Of a stretch of 64,000 nucleotides of DNA, positions 1-11,100 are shown piece by piece. How positions within the stretch are numbered: the first letter of the stretch is position 1; every line of letters begins with the position of its first letter. The translations under genes were made by a program, and so were the position numbers. The notes under the pieces were generated by a model, which saw nothing but the letters and a program-made list of their open reading frames with translations, was not told the origin of the DNA and did no database searches. Source of the DNA: Acipenser ruthenus (taxonomy: Eukaryota > Chordata > Actinopteri > Acipenseriformes > Acipenseridae); contig NC_081198.1 in the NCBI RefSeq assembly GCF_902713425.1, forward strand, positions 22,365,188 through 22,429,187. The letters are read 5' to 3'.

Positions 1-211
1 CGGCCTGGATTGGGCAAGCCAAAACCAGACTGAGCATTAGTCTTCCAAAAAGTTGCCGAGCTGAAGAAAGCCAGTCAAAAATAAAAAAATTCTGTTCCTC
101 CTCACCCGAACAAACCTCTCACAGACCCTCGGAGGGAGCGGGCAATGCCACTACCCTCTAAGCCTTAGTCTTAGAAAGATTTATTCGAACTGTAGAGAAG
201 CCAGAGTATAT
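1..211 (-). mobile_element. Keno-like LINE, K0: 5' end only (cut by window edge)
   Basis: This is the last 211 bp of the element's 5' UTR, matching the stretch at 62932-63143 of the complete copy K8. It holds the end of the two imperfect 130-bp-period monomers seen in that UTR. The rest of the element lies outside the window. It joins the U2 spacer at the same point as K3 to K8 (spacer resumes with GGCTGGCTAAG at 212). Confidence 0.85.
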
Positions 212-507
212 GGCTGGCTAAGAAGGACCTGGCATAGGGACATGTTCCACCACACTTGTCTGGTTAGCTGCATGCTCCCAGGAAACAAACTGCTGCTGTC
301 TACATCATCACCACATGTGAATAAAAGAAAGAAAGACAGCAAGAAAGAAAGAGAGAAAGAAAGAGAAAGAAAGAAAGAGAAAAAGAAAAAAAAAGAAGTA
401 AAGCGGCGGGAAAACTTGCATCAACACTGGCACTCTCCCTCCAGCAGGGGTAGACAAAATGCTCACAGGAGAGATCCAGATCTGACTTTGACCAACGTTA
501 GAGAAAG
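212..507. repeat. U2 array spacer, partial unit between K0 and K1
   Basis: Spacer sequence without a complete gene. It contains the GAAA-rich purine tract (about 322-398) and the 3' box of the interrupted U2 that follows. The U2 5' half and the upstream promoter part of this unit are absent, having been lost at the K0 5' junction. Confidence 0.85.
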
Positions 508-642
508 GTGTGCACCGTTCCCGGAGGAACTACAATACCGGGCCGATGCGTGGAGTGGACGGAGCAAGCCCCTGTTCCATCTCCCGATTCCAAAAATCAA
601 TTTTATATATGGTCCCCTGATAGGGGACGTATCAGATATTAA
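508..642 (-). pseudogene. U2 snRNA 3' fragment, interrupted by K1
   Basis: U2 from about nt 55 to the 3' end. It keeps the Sm-site region and stems III/IV but carries several substitutions (for example near 527-532). At its 5' side the LINE 3' end follows after a 4-nt TACT (643-646) that can be read as U2 nt 36-39 with nt 40-54 missing, or as a junction near nt 51 with one extra base. It cannot make U2 because the branch-site recognition region (GUAGUA, nt 33-38) is missing. Confidence 0.9.
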
Positions 643-1287
643 TACTCTTTTATTGAGATTTTACATTTTTTACATTTACACCCATTCGTTTTTTTCATTC
701 ATTTTACATTTCTTTTAAAGATGACATTCATGCATACAGACATACATTTTGTTTTAAAAGCATTTAAAATACATTTAAAAACACCAAGACAATTGTGCTT
801 TGTACATGGTTAAAACACACAGATTAAAATCAACATGAAAAAAACCTGTGCTGTTTTAAAAGTGACTGGAAAAAAAGAACCATCTATAAAAAACCAGTGC
901 TTGTGAGGGCCGGGGAGTGCTCTCTAAAAGGTTCAAAAGTGAACATAAAACTAGATCTAAAACAGGGACAGGGGAAAAGGGACAGTGTATAAAACAGTGA
1001 GTTAAAATTCTAAAATTTTAAAACACTTAAAATGTAACTTTTAATAGTTTACATTAAAAATCTTAAAGATACATAAAACAAAACAATACAAAATCAAATA
1101 AAACATTCAACGTAAATCAAATAAAAGTCCATAAAACTGAAACAAAAGACTACATAAAACCAGGGCACCGTTGAAAAACGGTCATGCCAGCTAAAAAGGG
1201 CGGAATGCTGGCATGACAAAATAAATAAAAGGCTTAGCGGTGCCCCGTAGTCCCGCTCCTAGGAGCTAGCGGTTCCAGTTTTTTCCT

Positions 1288-4200
1288 TTATTCCATCTTC
1301 ACGTCCTGAAGTCCGGCGATCCTCCACTCCGCGCAGGCCTTGTCCTTCCCGAGGGTCCGGATGTCCAGAATTACAAAGTCCTTGATAAGAGTTTGTGCCC
1401 TTCTGGTCGTGGTGATAGTGTCTAGCTCCTGCTTGTGTTAGACACAGACGTTACGGCCTTCCCACAGGATCTGCTTGACAACATTGATGACACGCCAAAC
1501 GCACTTAGCTGTGCTGGTAGTGATTCCTCCCGCAGGCCCATAGAGCACAGTCTCAGCGGTCATCTTGGCCGTGTCAGCAAACCTGTTTAGGAAGACAGAG
1601 ACAGAGAGCCAGACACTGCCAGCCACATCACATTCCCAGAAGATATGGGCTGGTGTTTCTCTCTTGCGGCACTTTGCATAGGGGCATGTTTCTACTTGGG
1701 CTAGTCCCCTCCTGAACATGAATGCTCGAGTGGGGAGTGCACTGTGGACGGTGTTCCATGCTATATCCTTCTGGACATTACTGAGGCAGCTGTGAGACAC
1801 ATTCTCCCAGATTTTTGGGCTTTGGGTGAGGGAGAAAGTAGCTACTTTTTCAATTTCCTGGGAACCGGCAAGATATTTAGTTACAGCCTTGTATTCCCAG
1901 GAGGCCAATTTTGCTTTATCTAAGCCCAATTTATATATAGTGTCGCTTAAGGTTCTATAATACAATGGGGGGTCCCAGGAGTACGGCACGGTGTTATCAA
2001 TAGTGCAGAGGCCCAAGGCCCTGAGACAGGTGGCAAAATAGAAACGATTCATGTAACATACCTTCCTGTCCAGGGCCTGGATGTTCTTGATAGTTTGCGT
2101 GAGCCCCTGCACTCGGGTGAGCTGCACAACGTCCGGGACCCCCTTACCTCCCTTCTTGTCGGCTTTACTCAGGGTGGCTCGTTTTACCCTCTCCATCTTG
2201 CTGCCCCAGATAAAGCGGTGGATAATGCGGTCCACCACTTTTTTGGTGGTCCTGTCTGGGGGAAAGATTTTTCCTACATAAGAGAGGATGGGGAACAGTA
2301 TAGACTTGGTTATTAATACTCTACCCGTCATTGTTAAGGATCTTGTGCTCCATCCGCCAATCTTTTTACGGACCTGGTTAATGGCCGCCGTCCAGCTCTG
2401 GGCCCCCGAGCTATTGTTCTCGAAAATGAGGCCCAGAATCTTGATTTTGTCCTTTTTGACAGGGTACATGTCCGACAGTTCCCTATCTACCTGCCAATTT
2501 TTAGACACGTAGACTTCGCTCTTGGACTTATTAATCACTGCCCTGGTCGCCGTGCAGTACTTCCCAAGGATATTACTAATCCGAGGTACCGACGATGTGT
2601 TGGTGCAAATGAGTGACACATCGTCCATATATGCTGTTGTTTTGACCTGGACCCCGTTGGATCCAGGCAGCTGGAAACCAGTTATATTGGTATCCCTACG
2701 AATTGCCTGCAGGAGGGGTTCAATGCACACGACATATAGCAGTGGGGATAGTGGGCAACCCTGTCTGACCCCTGACTGGATAGATATTTTACCAGTCAGG
2801 TGCCTGTTCACCAAGACTCGGGTACTAATGTTTGTATAGATGGTTTTAAACCACCCCCTAAGTCCAGGAGCGAATTTCATCTGGTCCATCACTTTGTACA
2901 TATATTCATGGCTTACCCTATCGAACGCCTTCTCCTGGTCAAGGTTGAACAGGCAGAGGGGATGGTTCCGTTCTCTAGAATAAGCCAGAATGTCCCTTGT
3001 TAACATTAAAATATCCGTGATGGACCTCCCTGGGACGCCACAAGCCTGGTCGGGGCCAATGACCAAAGGGAGGTGTACTTGTAGCCGGAGCATCAGAGCT
3101 TTGGCTAGTATCTTGTAATCCACGCAAAGGAGGCTGATTGGGCGCCAATTCCGTAGATCTTTAACTTCCCCTTTCTTATGAAGGAGAGTAATTACACTCT
3201 CCCGCATAGAAGGGCCCAACCGCTTCTCCCTGTAGACCGCTCTGTAGACCTCCGCTAAATGGACTTTTAGCGTGTCCCAAAAAAGATGGTAATACTCACC
3301 CGGGATGCCATCTGGACCTGGCGTCTTACCGGTGTTCATGGTCTTAACCGCCTGGGTGAGCTCCTCCAGCGTGAGTTCTGGGTCCTTCTCCTCCTCCTCC
3401 TCGTCCCGCACTGAGTCAGGCTCCAACTGGCTCAGGAACCACTCTATCAGGGTGTCATCTGTAGCTTTGATGTTATACAGGTCCCTATAGAAGTTCTCTA
3501 CCACTTTTTTCACTCCCTCACTATCCTCTACTATCCTCCCCCTGCTGTCAAGCATGGAGGACATCAAGTGCCGCTTCTCCCTCGTTTTCTGGAAGAAGAA
3601 GCGAGTACACTTTTCGTCTTCCTCCATTTTTTGCACTTTTGCATTGTGCATGACCTTTCGTTGTTCCTCCCTACAAAGCACTGAAAGATCTAGCTTGGTC
3701 TGGGCTATCTCGTCGCTTACAGGGAACCCCCGAAGCTGAAGCAGGCTCAGACGCTGGAGGGCAGCATTCAGGTATTTATATTTGGCCCTCCTTTCTTTTG
3801 CTTTCCTCTTGCCTGCTGCTATGAAATAACCCTTAGTTCTCATTTTGACCATCTCCCACCACTCTATAGGGGAGTTGAATAGGTCACGCAAAGTGGTCCA
3901 CTCAACAAGCCTGCTCTTATAGGCTGCAGCTATGGAGGGGTCATCGAGTAAGGAGGTGTTTAATTTCCAGACCCCTGACCCCATCTGGGAGGTCTGAGGG
4001 ACCTGCAATGTTACCTGCAGGAGCCTATGGTCAGAGAAGAAGACGGCCTGGGTGTCTACTGCCGTCTTCGTAAGGGAGCTGGTATGCAGGACGAGATCTA
4101 TACGGGAGAAGGAGGTCCCAGATGAGCTCACCCAGGTAAAGGGAGGCACCAGGTCCTTACCTGCATCACACAGGGAGAAATCAGATATTATGGAGGACAA

Positions 4201-4731
4201 AACTCTACTAGAGCGGTCGTTGCGTGGCCTGCTCCGGTCTACGTCCCTCAGAGCACAATTGAAGTCACCTGACACGATGACGGGTACGTTCCCCAGCAGG
4301 AGTGGACGCAGCTGTGGAAAAAATTGAACTCTTTCGTTTTGGTTAGTGGGTGCGTAGACATTGACCAGTCTGAGGGGAGTGTTGTTGTATGTCACATCCA
4401 CGCTCAGAATTCTACCAGGTTCTACCTCCCTGCTGCTGCGGGAGGTAATAAATGGGTTTTTAAACAGGATACCTACTCCGTCGGCTCTGGCTATGTTGGA
4501 GCCCGACCAGAAGGAGTCCCCCAGGGTCCAACTCTCCTTCAGGTCCCTATAATCAGGGCTCGACGAAATACCACACTCCTGCAGAAAGATGAGATCTGCT
4601 TTCAAGTTAGCTAGATAGTTTAGTACATCAAATCTTTTTTGTGTCTCCCTGATGCTCCTGACATTAACAGACACACATATCAGGGCCATCAGGGTAGCTA
4701 ACAAGAAAAGGAGTCGCTGCGTCCACCCCAT
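1288..4731 (-). pseudogene. Keno ORF2 (endonuclease/reverse transcriptase), K1, premature stop
   Basis: Full-length ORF2 frame from the usual ATG. It has the APE endonuclease at about residues 18-245 and an RT domain with YMDD at 701-704. A nonsense change converts Tyr1098 to a stop (coding ends at 1438), so the last 50 residues are missing from the product. The C-terminal CCHC (C1016, C1021, H1029, C1034) lies before the stop. An otherwise intact catalytic part might keep some activity, but the conserved tail present in four other copies is lost. Confidence 0.88.
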
Positions 4732-4736
4732 AGCGA

Positions 4737-5730
4737 CTATGATTGGGAGGTCGGGACACTCTTCCTACTCTTAGCTCTACGCTTGCTTCGAGGGGGCTTG
4801 GGCTTATTTGCAACTCCCATCACCCCTGAGAAGGTACTCACTGCTGCCTCGTCCAAGAAGGCACCGTCTTTATATGCACAGTACGTGGAGTTGTTGGGGC
4901 TATTCAACTCCCCACAAGGTAAGTCTGGTGGAACTTGCTCAGGGCCCCTCGGAACGTGTGGGTCAGCTTTGTCCTGGGGGGGGGTTATGACAGACAGCAT
5001 TCTTTGGCTGTTACCGTCTGTTGAATTGGAGCTGTTAGCAGACTTCTGGCTTACCGCGTCCAGGGGTATTCCCATGTCCTCCAGTGCTGTATCTAGGAGG
5101 ACCTCTAGGGGGCCCCTGGTTTTGCCCATACAAGGGAGGGGGTCAAGGATGCTTTGAAGGGAGGCCCTTCGCTTGAAGAGGGTCATTGCTACCGAGGTAC
5201 TGCTGGTCAGGGAAGGTGTTGACCCCGACCTCTCCCTCGGTGCATTAGTGAACACCTCTTCTGCGAGGTGTGCTAGGGTTTGTGCCAACGACTGGGAAGG
5301 CTGGCTGGGGATGCCCTGGCTGGCTGCTACCTGCCCACTAGGCGGCAGTGTAGCCGTCCCACTCGCCTCCGTCTCTGCCTGCGAGGGCAAGACTGGGGAC
5401 TTTGTGTGGACATTAGCTGGTTTTGGATTTATGGGGGCCACCTGCAACTTGCTGTCTTTGATCCTGATCTTCTTTCTTTTCCCCCCCTCGTCTCTACCCT
5501 TTCTTTTCCCCACCCTCTGCTGGTTCTTCACTCCCTTCCCCTCCTTCTCACTCTCACTTTCACTGTCGCTTTCGCTTTCCTCCCCCACGGACTCAATCCT
5601 TATGGCGTCATAACGAGAGCCGAGGGGGAGTGCTGGCGCTGAGAGGGCCCTACTCAGGGGGGGGCCGCTGCTGGGTCCGGGCTCCCTCCCTGCCTCGTGT
5701 TCTGCATCAGAGGAGCTACTGGAGGAGCTA
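4737..5730 (-). pseudogene. Keno ORF1, C-terminal half only (K1)
   Basis: About 330 codons of the ORF1 C-terminal region: Ser-rich and acidic stretches, a Lys/Arg-rich segment and the end SQS before the stop. The RRM-like region and zinc knuckles are missing because of 5' truncation. The reading frame happens to stay open through the U2 head and into its promoter up to 5870, giving a chance chimeric ORF of 377 codons. I see no reason to think that chimera is a real protein. The two G runs here have the ancestral lengths (8 and 9). Confidence 0.85.
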
Positions 5731-5791
5731 GATATTAAACTGATAAGAACAGATACTACACTTGATCTTAGCCAAAAGGCCGAGAAGCGAT
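5730..5791 (-). pseudogene. U2 snRNA 5' head (nt 1-62) upstream of K1
   Basis: U2 nt 1-62 with +1 at 5791, including stem I, the GUAGUA branch-site recognition sequence and most of stem IIa, followed directly by the truncated LINE. The upstream promoter is present, so U2-initiated transcription would run into the LINE in its sense direction. It is the only interrupted U2 in the window that retains its own 5' half. Confidence 0.92.
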
Positions 5792-6405
5792 GGCGACTTG
5801 GCCCTTGCCCGGGGCCCCCCAGCCTGGATGGCACAGGGGGATTCAAAGGTGGGTGCAAAATTTCAAGCACAAGCAGACCCCCAAAAAACGGGCTGCTGCT
5901 TCCAGAGGGGAAATGTGCAATTTAAGCAGGAGAAAACAAAACAAAGCAAAAACACACACATAACACCAAAAACAAAACATAAACTGGCGGAGTGCGTCTT
6001 ACAAATAGTCATGCCAAGCTGCTATGCTGTGCAAGGTGCCTTGGGTAACTACAACTGTGCCTCGCTGGCTGGCTGGCTAAGAAGGACCTGGCATAGGGAC
6101 ATGTTCCACCACACTTGTCTGGTTAGCTGCATGCTCCCAGGAAACAACCTGCTGCTGTCTACATCATCACCACATGTGAATAAAAGAAAGAAAGACAGCA
6201 AGAAAGAAAGAGAGAAAGAAAGAGAGAAAGAGAGAAAGAAAGAGAGAAAGAAAGAAAGAGAGAAAGAAAGAAAGAGAGAAAGAAAAAAAAAAGAAGTAAA
6301 ATGGCGGGAAAACTTGCATCAACACTGGCACTCTCCCTCCAGCAGGGGTAGACAAAATGCTCACAGGAGAGATCCAGATCTGACTTTGACCAACGTTAGA
6401 GAAAG
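5792..6405. repeat. U2 spacer with promoter for the K1-interrupted gene
   Basis: Upstream region of the interrupted U2 at 5730-5791. The PSE-like element is at about 5839-5853, and AT/ACA-rich sequence and the GCTGGCTGGCT stretch lie near 6062-6080. The GAAA tract is at about 6180-6296, and the 3' box of the next U2 is at 6379-6394. This unit has the GGCTGGCTAAGAAGGACC form of the spacer, the same form found at the LINE 5' junctions. Confidence 0.85.
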
Positions 6406-6593
6406 GTGTGCACCGTTCCCGGAGGTACTGCAATACCGGGCCGATGCGTGGAGTGGACGGAGCAAGCCCCTGTTCCATCTCCCGATTCCAAAAATCAATT
6501 TAATATATGGTCCCCTGATAGGGGACGTATCAGATATTAAACTGATAAGAACAGATACTACACTTGATCTTAGCTAAAAGGCCGAGAAGCGAT
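6406..6593 (-). ncRNA. RNU2: U2 snRNA gene (copy a), stem I variant
   Basis: 188-nt U2 snRNA, the spliceosomal RNA that pairs with the intron branch site. The minus strand starts ATCGCTTCTCGGCC, carries GTGTAGTATC (branch-site recognition), an Sm site ATTTTTGG, and ends CGGTGCAC. Both ends fit vertebrate U2 (187-191 nt). This copy has G19 changed to A (6575), which should break the C14-G19 pair closing the stem I loop, so its function is uncertain. The next gene +1 lies 782 bp away. Confidence 0.93.
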
Positions 6594-7187
6594 GGCGACT
6601 TGGCCCTTGCCCGGGGCCCCCCAGCCCGGACGGCACAGGGGGATTCAAAGGTGGGTGCAAAATTCCAAGCACAAGCAGACCCCCCAAAAACGGGCTGCTG
6701 CTTCCAGAGGGGAAATGTGCAATTTAAGCAGGAGGAAACAAAACAAAGCAAAAACACACACATAACACCAAAAACAAAACATAAACTGGCGGAGTGCGTC
6801 TTACAAATAGTCATGCCAAGCTGCTATGCTGTGCAAGGTGCCTTGGGTAACTACAACTGTGCCTCGCTGGCTGGCTGGCTTGCTAAGAAGGTCCTGGCAT
6901 AGGGACATGTTCCACCACACTTGTCTGGTTAGCTGCATGCTCCCAGGAAACAACCTGCTGCTGTCTACATCATCACCACATGTGAATAAAAGAAAGAAAG
7001 ACAGCAAGAAAGAAAGAGAGAAAGAAAGAGAGAAAGAAAGAGAGAAAGAAAGAAAGAGAGAAAGAAAAAAAAAAGAAGTAAAACGTTGGGAAAACTTGCA
7101 TCAACACTGGCACTCTCCCTCCAGCAGGGGTAGACAAAATGCTCACAGGAGAGATCCAGATCTGACTTTGACCAACGTTAGAGAAAG
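6594..7187. repeat. U2 array spacer
   Basis: Complete spacer: the promoter region of the U2 at 6406-6593 (PSE-like about 6641-6655), the ACA-rich segment, the GCTGGCTGGCTTGCT stretch near 6868-6883, the GAAA tract about 6986-7078, and the 3' box of the next gene at 7161-7176. Confidence 0.85.
7161..7176 (-). terminator. snRNA 3' box (representative)
   Basis: Minus strand reads GTTGGTCAAAGTCAGA, one base from the vertebrate snRNA 3' box consensus GTTT-N0-3-AAARNNAGA. It begins 11 nt after the U2 3' end, within the expected 9-19 nt. The 3' box directs RNA 3' end formation by the Integrator complex on snRNA-promoter transcripts. The same element lies at the same offset downstream of nearly every U2 copy and of the interrupted fragments, for example 6379-6394. 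Confidence 0.8.
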
Positions 7188-7375
7188 GTGTGCACCGTTC
7201 CCGGAGGTACTGCAATACCGGGCCGATGCGTGGAGTGGACGGAGCAAGCCCCTGTTCCATCTCCCGATTCCAAAAATCAATTTAATATATGGTCCCCTGA
7301 TAGGGGACGTATCAGATATTAAACTGATAAGAACAGATACTACACTTGATCTTAGCCAAAAGGCCGAGAAGCGAT
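7188..7375 (-). ncRNA. RNU2: U2 snRNA gene (copy b)
   Basis: 188 nt, identical to the array consensus across the gene. It serves here as the reference copy for describing promoter and 3' box. Compared with human U2 it differs mainly in stem IIb (CCCCTATCAGGGG) and around the Sm site. Confidence 0.96.
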
Positions 7376-7422
7376 GGCGACTTGGCCCTTGCTCGGGGCC
7401 CCCCAGCCCGGACGGCACAGGG

Positions 7423-7437
7423 GGATTCAAAGGTGGG
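7423..7437 (-). promoter_or_regulatory. PSE-like proximal element of U2 (representative)
   Basis: Minus-strand CCCACCTTTGAATCC lies at about -48 to -62 from +1 (7375), where the proximal sequence element bound by SNAPc sits in vertebrate snRNA genes. It resembles the CACC...TTGAAT core of other U2 PSEs. No TATA box follows, as expected for Pol II snRNA genes. It is conserved at this offset in all complete units. Variants occur upstream of 20373-20560, 21933-22120 and 53820-54007 (one base), and there is a 3-bp insertion upstream of 49893-50080. Confidence 0.6.
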
Positions 7438-7582
7438 TGCAAAATTTCAAGCACAAACAGACCCCAAAAAAACGGGCTGCTGCTTCCAGAGGGGAAATGT
7501 GCAATTTAAGCAGGAGAAAACAAAACAAAGCAAAAACACACACATAACACCAAAAACAAAACATAAACTGGCGGAGTGCGTC

Positions 7583-7600
7583 TTACAAATAGTCATGCCA
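7583..7600 (-). promoter_or_regulatory. possible distal sequence element
   Basis: At -208 to -225, where the enhancer-like DSE of snRNA genes lies, the plus strand reads TTACAAATAGTCATGCCA. This has partial similarity to a ZNF143/Staf site (ACTACAATTCCCANNATGC) and a degenerate octamer on the other strand. No perfect octamer is visible. The position is the stronger argument and the match is weak. Confidence 0.3.
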
Positions 7601-7977
7601 AGCTGCTATGCTGTGCAAGGTGCCTTGGGTAACTACAACTGTGCCTCGCTGGCTGGCTGGCTTGCTAAGAAGGTCCTGGCATAGGGACATGTTCCACCAC
7701 ACTTGTCTGGTTAGCTGCATGCTCCCAGGAAACAACCTGCTGCTGTCTACATCATCACCACATGTGAATAAAAGAAAGAAAGACAGCAAGAAAGAAAGAG
7801 AGAAAGAAAGAGAGAAAGAGAGAAAGAAAGAGAGAAAGAAAGAAAGAGAGAAAGAAAAAAAAAAGAAGTAAAACGGCGGGAAAACTTGCATCAACACTGG
7901 CACTCTCCCTCCAGCAGGGGTAGACAAAATGCTCACAGGAGAGATCCAGATCTGACTTTGACCAACGTTAGAGAAAG

Positions 7978-8112
7978 GTGTGCACCGTTCCCGGAGGTAC
8001 TGCAATACCGGGCCGATGCGTGGAGTGGACGGAGCAAGCCCCTGTTCCATCTCCCGATTCCAAAAATCAATTTAATATATGGTCCCCTGATAGGGGACGT
8101 ATCAGATATTAA
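7978..8112 (-). pseudogene. U2 snRNA 3' fragment, interrupted by K2
   Basis: U2 from about nt 55 to the end, otherwise consensus. It joins the LINE 3' end through the same TACT (8113-8116) as K1 and K3, the class A junction. There is no U2 5' half on the other side of K2. Confidence 0.9.
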
Positions 8113-8116
8113 TACT

Positions 8117-11100
8117 CTTTTATTGAGATTTTACATTTTTTACATTTACACCCATTCGTTTTTTCAATCATTTTACATTTCTTTTAAAGATGACATTCAT
8201 GCATACAGACATACATTTTGTTTTAAAAGCATTTAAAATACATTTAAAAACACCAAGACAATTGTGCTTTGTACATGGTTAAAACAGACACAGATTAAAA
8301 TCAACATGAAAAAAACCTGTGCTGTTTTAAAAGTGACTGGAAAAAAAGAACCATCTATAAAAAAACCAGTGCTTGTGAGGGCCGGGGAGTGCTCTCTAAA
8401 AAAGTGAACATAAACCTAGATCTAAAACAGGGACAGGGGAAAAGGGACAGTGTATAAACAGTGAGTTAAAATTCTAAAATTTTAAAACACTTAAAATGTA
8501 ACTTTTAATAGTTTACATTAAAAATCTTAAAGATACATAAAACAAAACAAAACAAAATCAAATAAAACATTCAAATTAAATCAAAGGTGCATAAAACTGA
8601 AACAAAAAGACTACATAAAACCAGGGCACCGTTGAAAAACGGTCATGCCAGCTAAAAAGGGCGGAATGCTGGCATGACAAAATAAATAAAAGGCTTAGCG
8701 GTGCCCCGTAGTCCCGCTCCTAGGAGCTAGCGGTTCCAGTTTTTTCCTTTATTCCATCTTCACGTCCTGAAGTCCGGCGATCCTCCACTCCGCGCAGGCC
8801 TTGTCCTTCCCGAGGGTCCGGATGTCCAGAATTACAAAGTCCTTGATAAGAGTTTGTGCCCTTCTGGTCGTGGTGATAGTGTCTAGCTCCTGCTTGTGAT
8901 AGACACAGACGTTACGGCCTTCCCACAGGATCTGCTTGACAACATTGATGACACGCCAAACGCACTTAGCTGTGCTGGTAGTGATTCCTCCCGCAGGCCC
9001 ATAGAGCACAGTCTCAGCGGTCATCTTGGCCGTGTCAGCAAACCTGTTTAGGAAGACAGAGACAGAGAGCCAGACACTGCCAGCCACATCACACTCCCAG
9101 AAGATATGGGCTGGTGTTTCTCTCTTGCGGCACTTTGCATAGGGGCATGTTTCTACTTGGGCTAGTCCCCTCCTGAACATGAACGCTCGAGTGGGGAGTG
9201 CACTGTGGACGGTGTTCCATGCTATATCCTTCTGGACATTACTGAGGCAGCTGTGAGACACATTCTCCCAGATTTTTTGGCTTTGGGTGAGGGAGAAAGT
9301 AGCTACTTTTTCAATTTCCTGGGAACCGGCAAGATATTTAGTTACAGCCTTGTATTCCCAGGAGGCCAATTTTGCTTTATCTAAGCCCAATTTATATATA
9401 GTGTCCCTTAAGGTTCTATAATACAATGGGGGGTCCCAGGAGTACGGCACGGTGTTATCAATAGTGCAGAGGCCCAAGGCCCTGAGACAGGTGGCAAAAT
9501 AGAAACGATTCATGTAACATACCTTCCTGTCCAGGGCCTGGATGTTCTTGATAGTTTGCGTGAGCCCCTGCACTCGGGTGAGCTGCACAACGTCCGGGAC
9601 CCCCTTACCTCCCTTCTTGTCGGCTTTACTCAGAGTGGCTCGTTTTACCCTCTCCATCTTGCTGCCCCAGATAAAGCGGTGGATAATGCGGTCCACCACT
9701 TTTTTGGTGGTCCTGTCTGGGGGAAAGATTTTTCCTACATAAGAGAGGATGGGGAACAGTATAGACTTGGTTATTAATACTCTACCCGTCATTGTTAAGG
9801 ATCTTGTGCTCCATCCGCCAATCTTTTTACGGACCTGGTTAATGGCCGCCGTCCAGCTCTGGGCCCCCGAGCTATTGTTCTCGAAAATGAGGCCCAGAAT
9901 CTTGATTTTGTCCTTTTTGACAGGGTACATGTCCGACAGTTCCCTATCTACCTGCCAATTTTTAGACACGTAGACTTCGCTCTTGGACTTATTAATCACT
10001 GCCCCGGTCGCCGTGCAGTACTTCTCAAGGATATTACTAATCCGAGGTACCGACGATGTGTTGGTGCAAATGAGTGACACATCGTCCATATATGCTGTTG
10101 TTTTGACCTGGACCCCGTTGGATCCAGGCAGCTGGAAACCAGTTATATTGGTATCCCTACGAATTGCCTGCAGGAGGGGTTCAATGCACACGACATATAG
10201 CAGTGGGGATAGTGGGCAACCCTGTCTGACCCCTGACTGGATAGATATTTTACCAGTCAGGTGCCTGTTCACCAAGACTCGGGTACTAATGTTTGTATAT
10301 ATGGTTTTAACCCACTCCCTAAGTCCAGGAGCGAATTTCATCTGGTCCATCACTTTGTACATATATTCATGGCTTACCCTATCGAACGCCTTCTCCTGGT
10401 CAAGGTTGAACAGGCAGAGGGGATGGTTCCGTTCTCTAGAATAAGCCAGAATGTCCCTTGTTAACATTAAAATATCCGTGATGGACCTCCCTGGGACGCC
10501 ACAAGCCTGGTCGGGGCCAATGACCAAAGGGAGGTGTACTTGTAGCCGGAGCATCAGAGCTTTGGCTAGTATCTTGTAATCCACGCAAAGGAGGCTGATT
10601 GGGCGCCAATTCCGTAGATCTTTAACTTCCCCTTTCTTATGAAGGAGAGTAATTACACTCTCCCGCATAGAAGGGCCCAACCGCTTCTCCCTGTAGACCG
10701 CTCTGTAGACCTCCGCTAAATGGACTTTTAGCGTGTCCCAAAAAAGATGGTAATACTCACCCGGGATGCCATCTGGACCTGGCGTCTTACCGGTGTTCAT
10801 GGTCTTAACCGCCTGGGTGAGCTCCTCCAGCGTGAGTTCTGGGTCCTTCTCCTCCTCCTCGTCGTCCCGCACTGAGTCAGGCTCCAACTGGCTCAGGAAC
10901 CACTCTATCAGGGTGTCATCTGTAGCTTTGATGTTATACAGGTCCCTATAGAAGTTCTCTACCACTTTTTTCACTCCCTCACTATCCTCTACTATCCTCC
11001 CCCTGCTGTCGAGCATGGAGGACATCAAGTGCCGCTTCTCCCTCGTTTTCTGGAAGAAGAAGCGAGTACACTTTTCGTCTTCCTCCATTTTTTGCACTTT

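Larger units (their letters stand above)
647..5730 (-). mobile_element. Keno-like LINE, K1: 5'-truncated in ORF1, inserted in U2
   Basis: The copy runs from the 3' terminus (CTCAATAAAAG on the minus strand) through the 3' UTR and ORF2 into the second half of ORF1. There it stops and is joined to U2 nt 1-62 through a shared AG. It is the only copy in the window with U2 sequence on both sides, so it best shows the original insertion geometry. The 3' UTR carries the GTTCAAAA block typical of K4, K5, K6 and K8. 5' truncation with short microhomology at the join is typical of target-primed reverse transcription. Confidence 0.9.
7376..7977. repeat. U2 array spacer
   Basis: Complete spacer between copy b and the K2-interrupted U2: promoter of copy b, GCTGGCTGGCTTGCT stretch at 7650-7666, GAAA tract about 7770-7869, and the 3' box of the next U2. 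No gene. Confidence 0.85.

Noticed and set aside
2081-4614. Plus-strand frames opposite ORF2
   Set aside because: They recur only because ORF2 recurs, and are short shadows with no recognisable content.
5280-5642. Leu/Ser/Phe-rich plus-strand frame opposite ORF1, resembling a membrane protein
   Set aside because: It is the antisense of the Lys/Glu/Ser-rich ORF1 tail, and its apparent membrane character is a coding-strand artefact.
4737-5870. 377-codon ORF across the U2 promoter, U2 and ORF1
   Set aside because: An accidental fusion created by the K1 insertion; the first 47 or so codons are antisense-free snRNA promoter DNA with no protein similarity.
6180-6298. Poly(A)-like GAAA tract as a SINE or LINE tail
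   Set aside because: It lies inside the spacer of every U2 unit, including those without elements, so it is part of the array unit.
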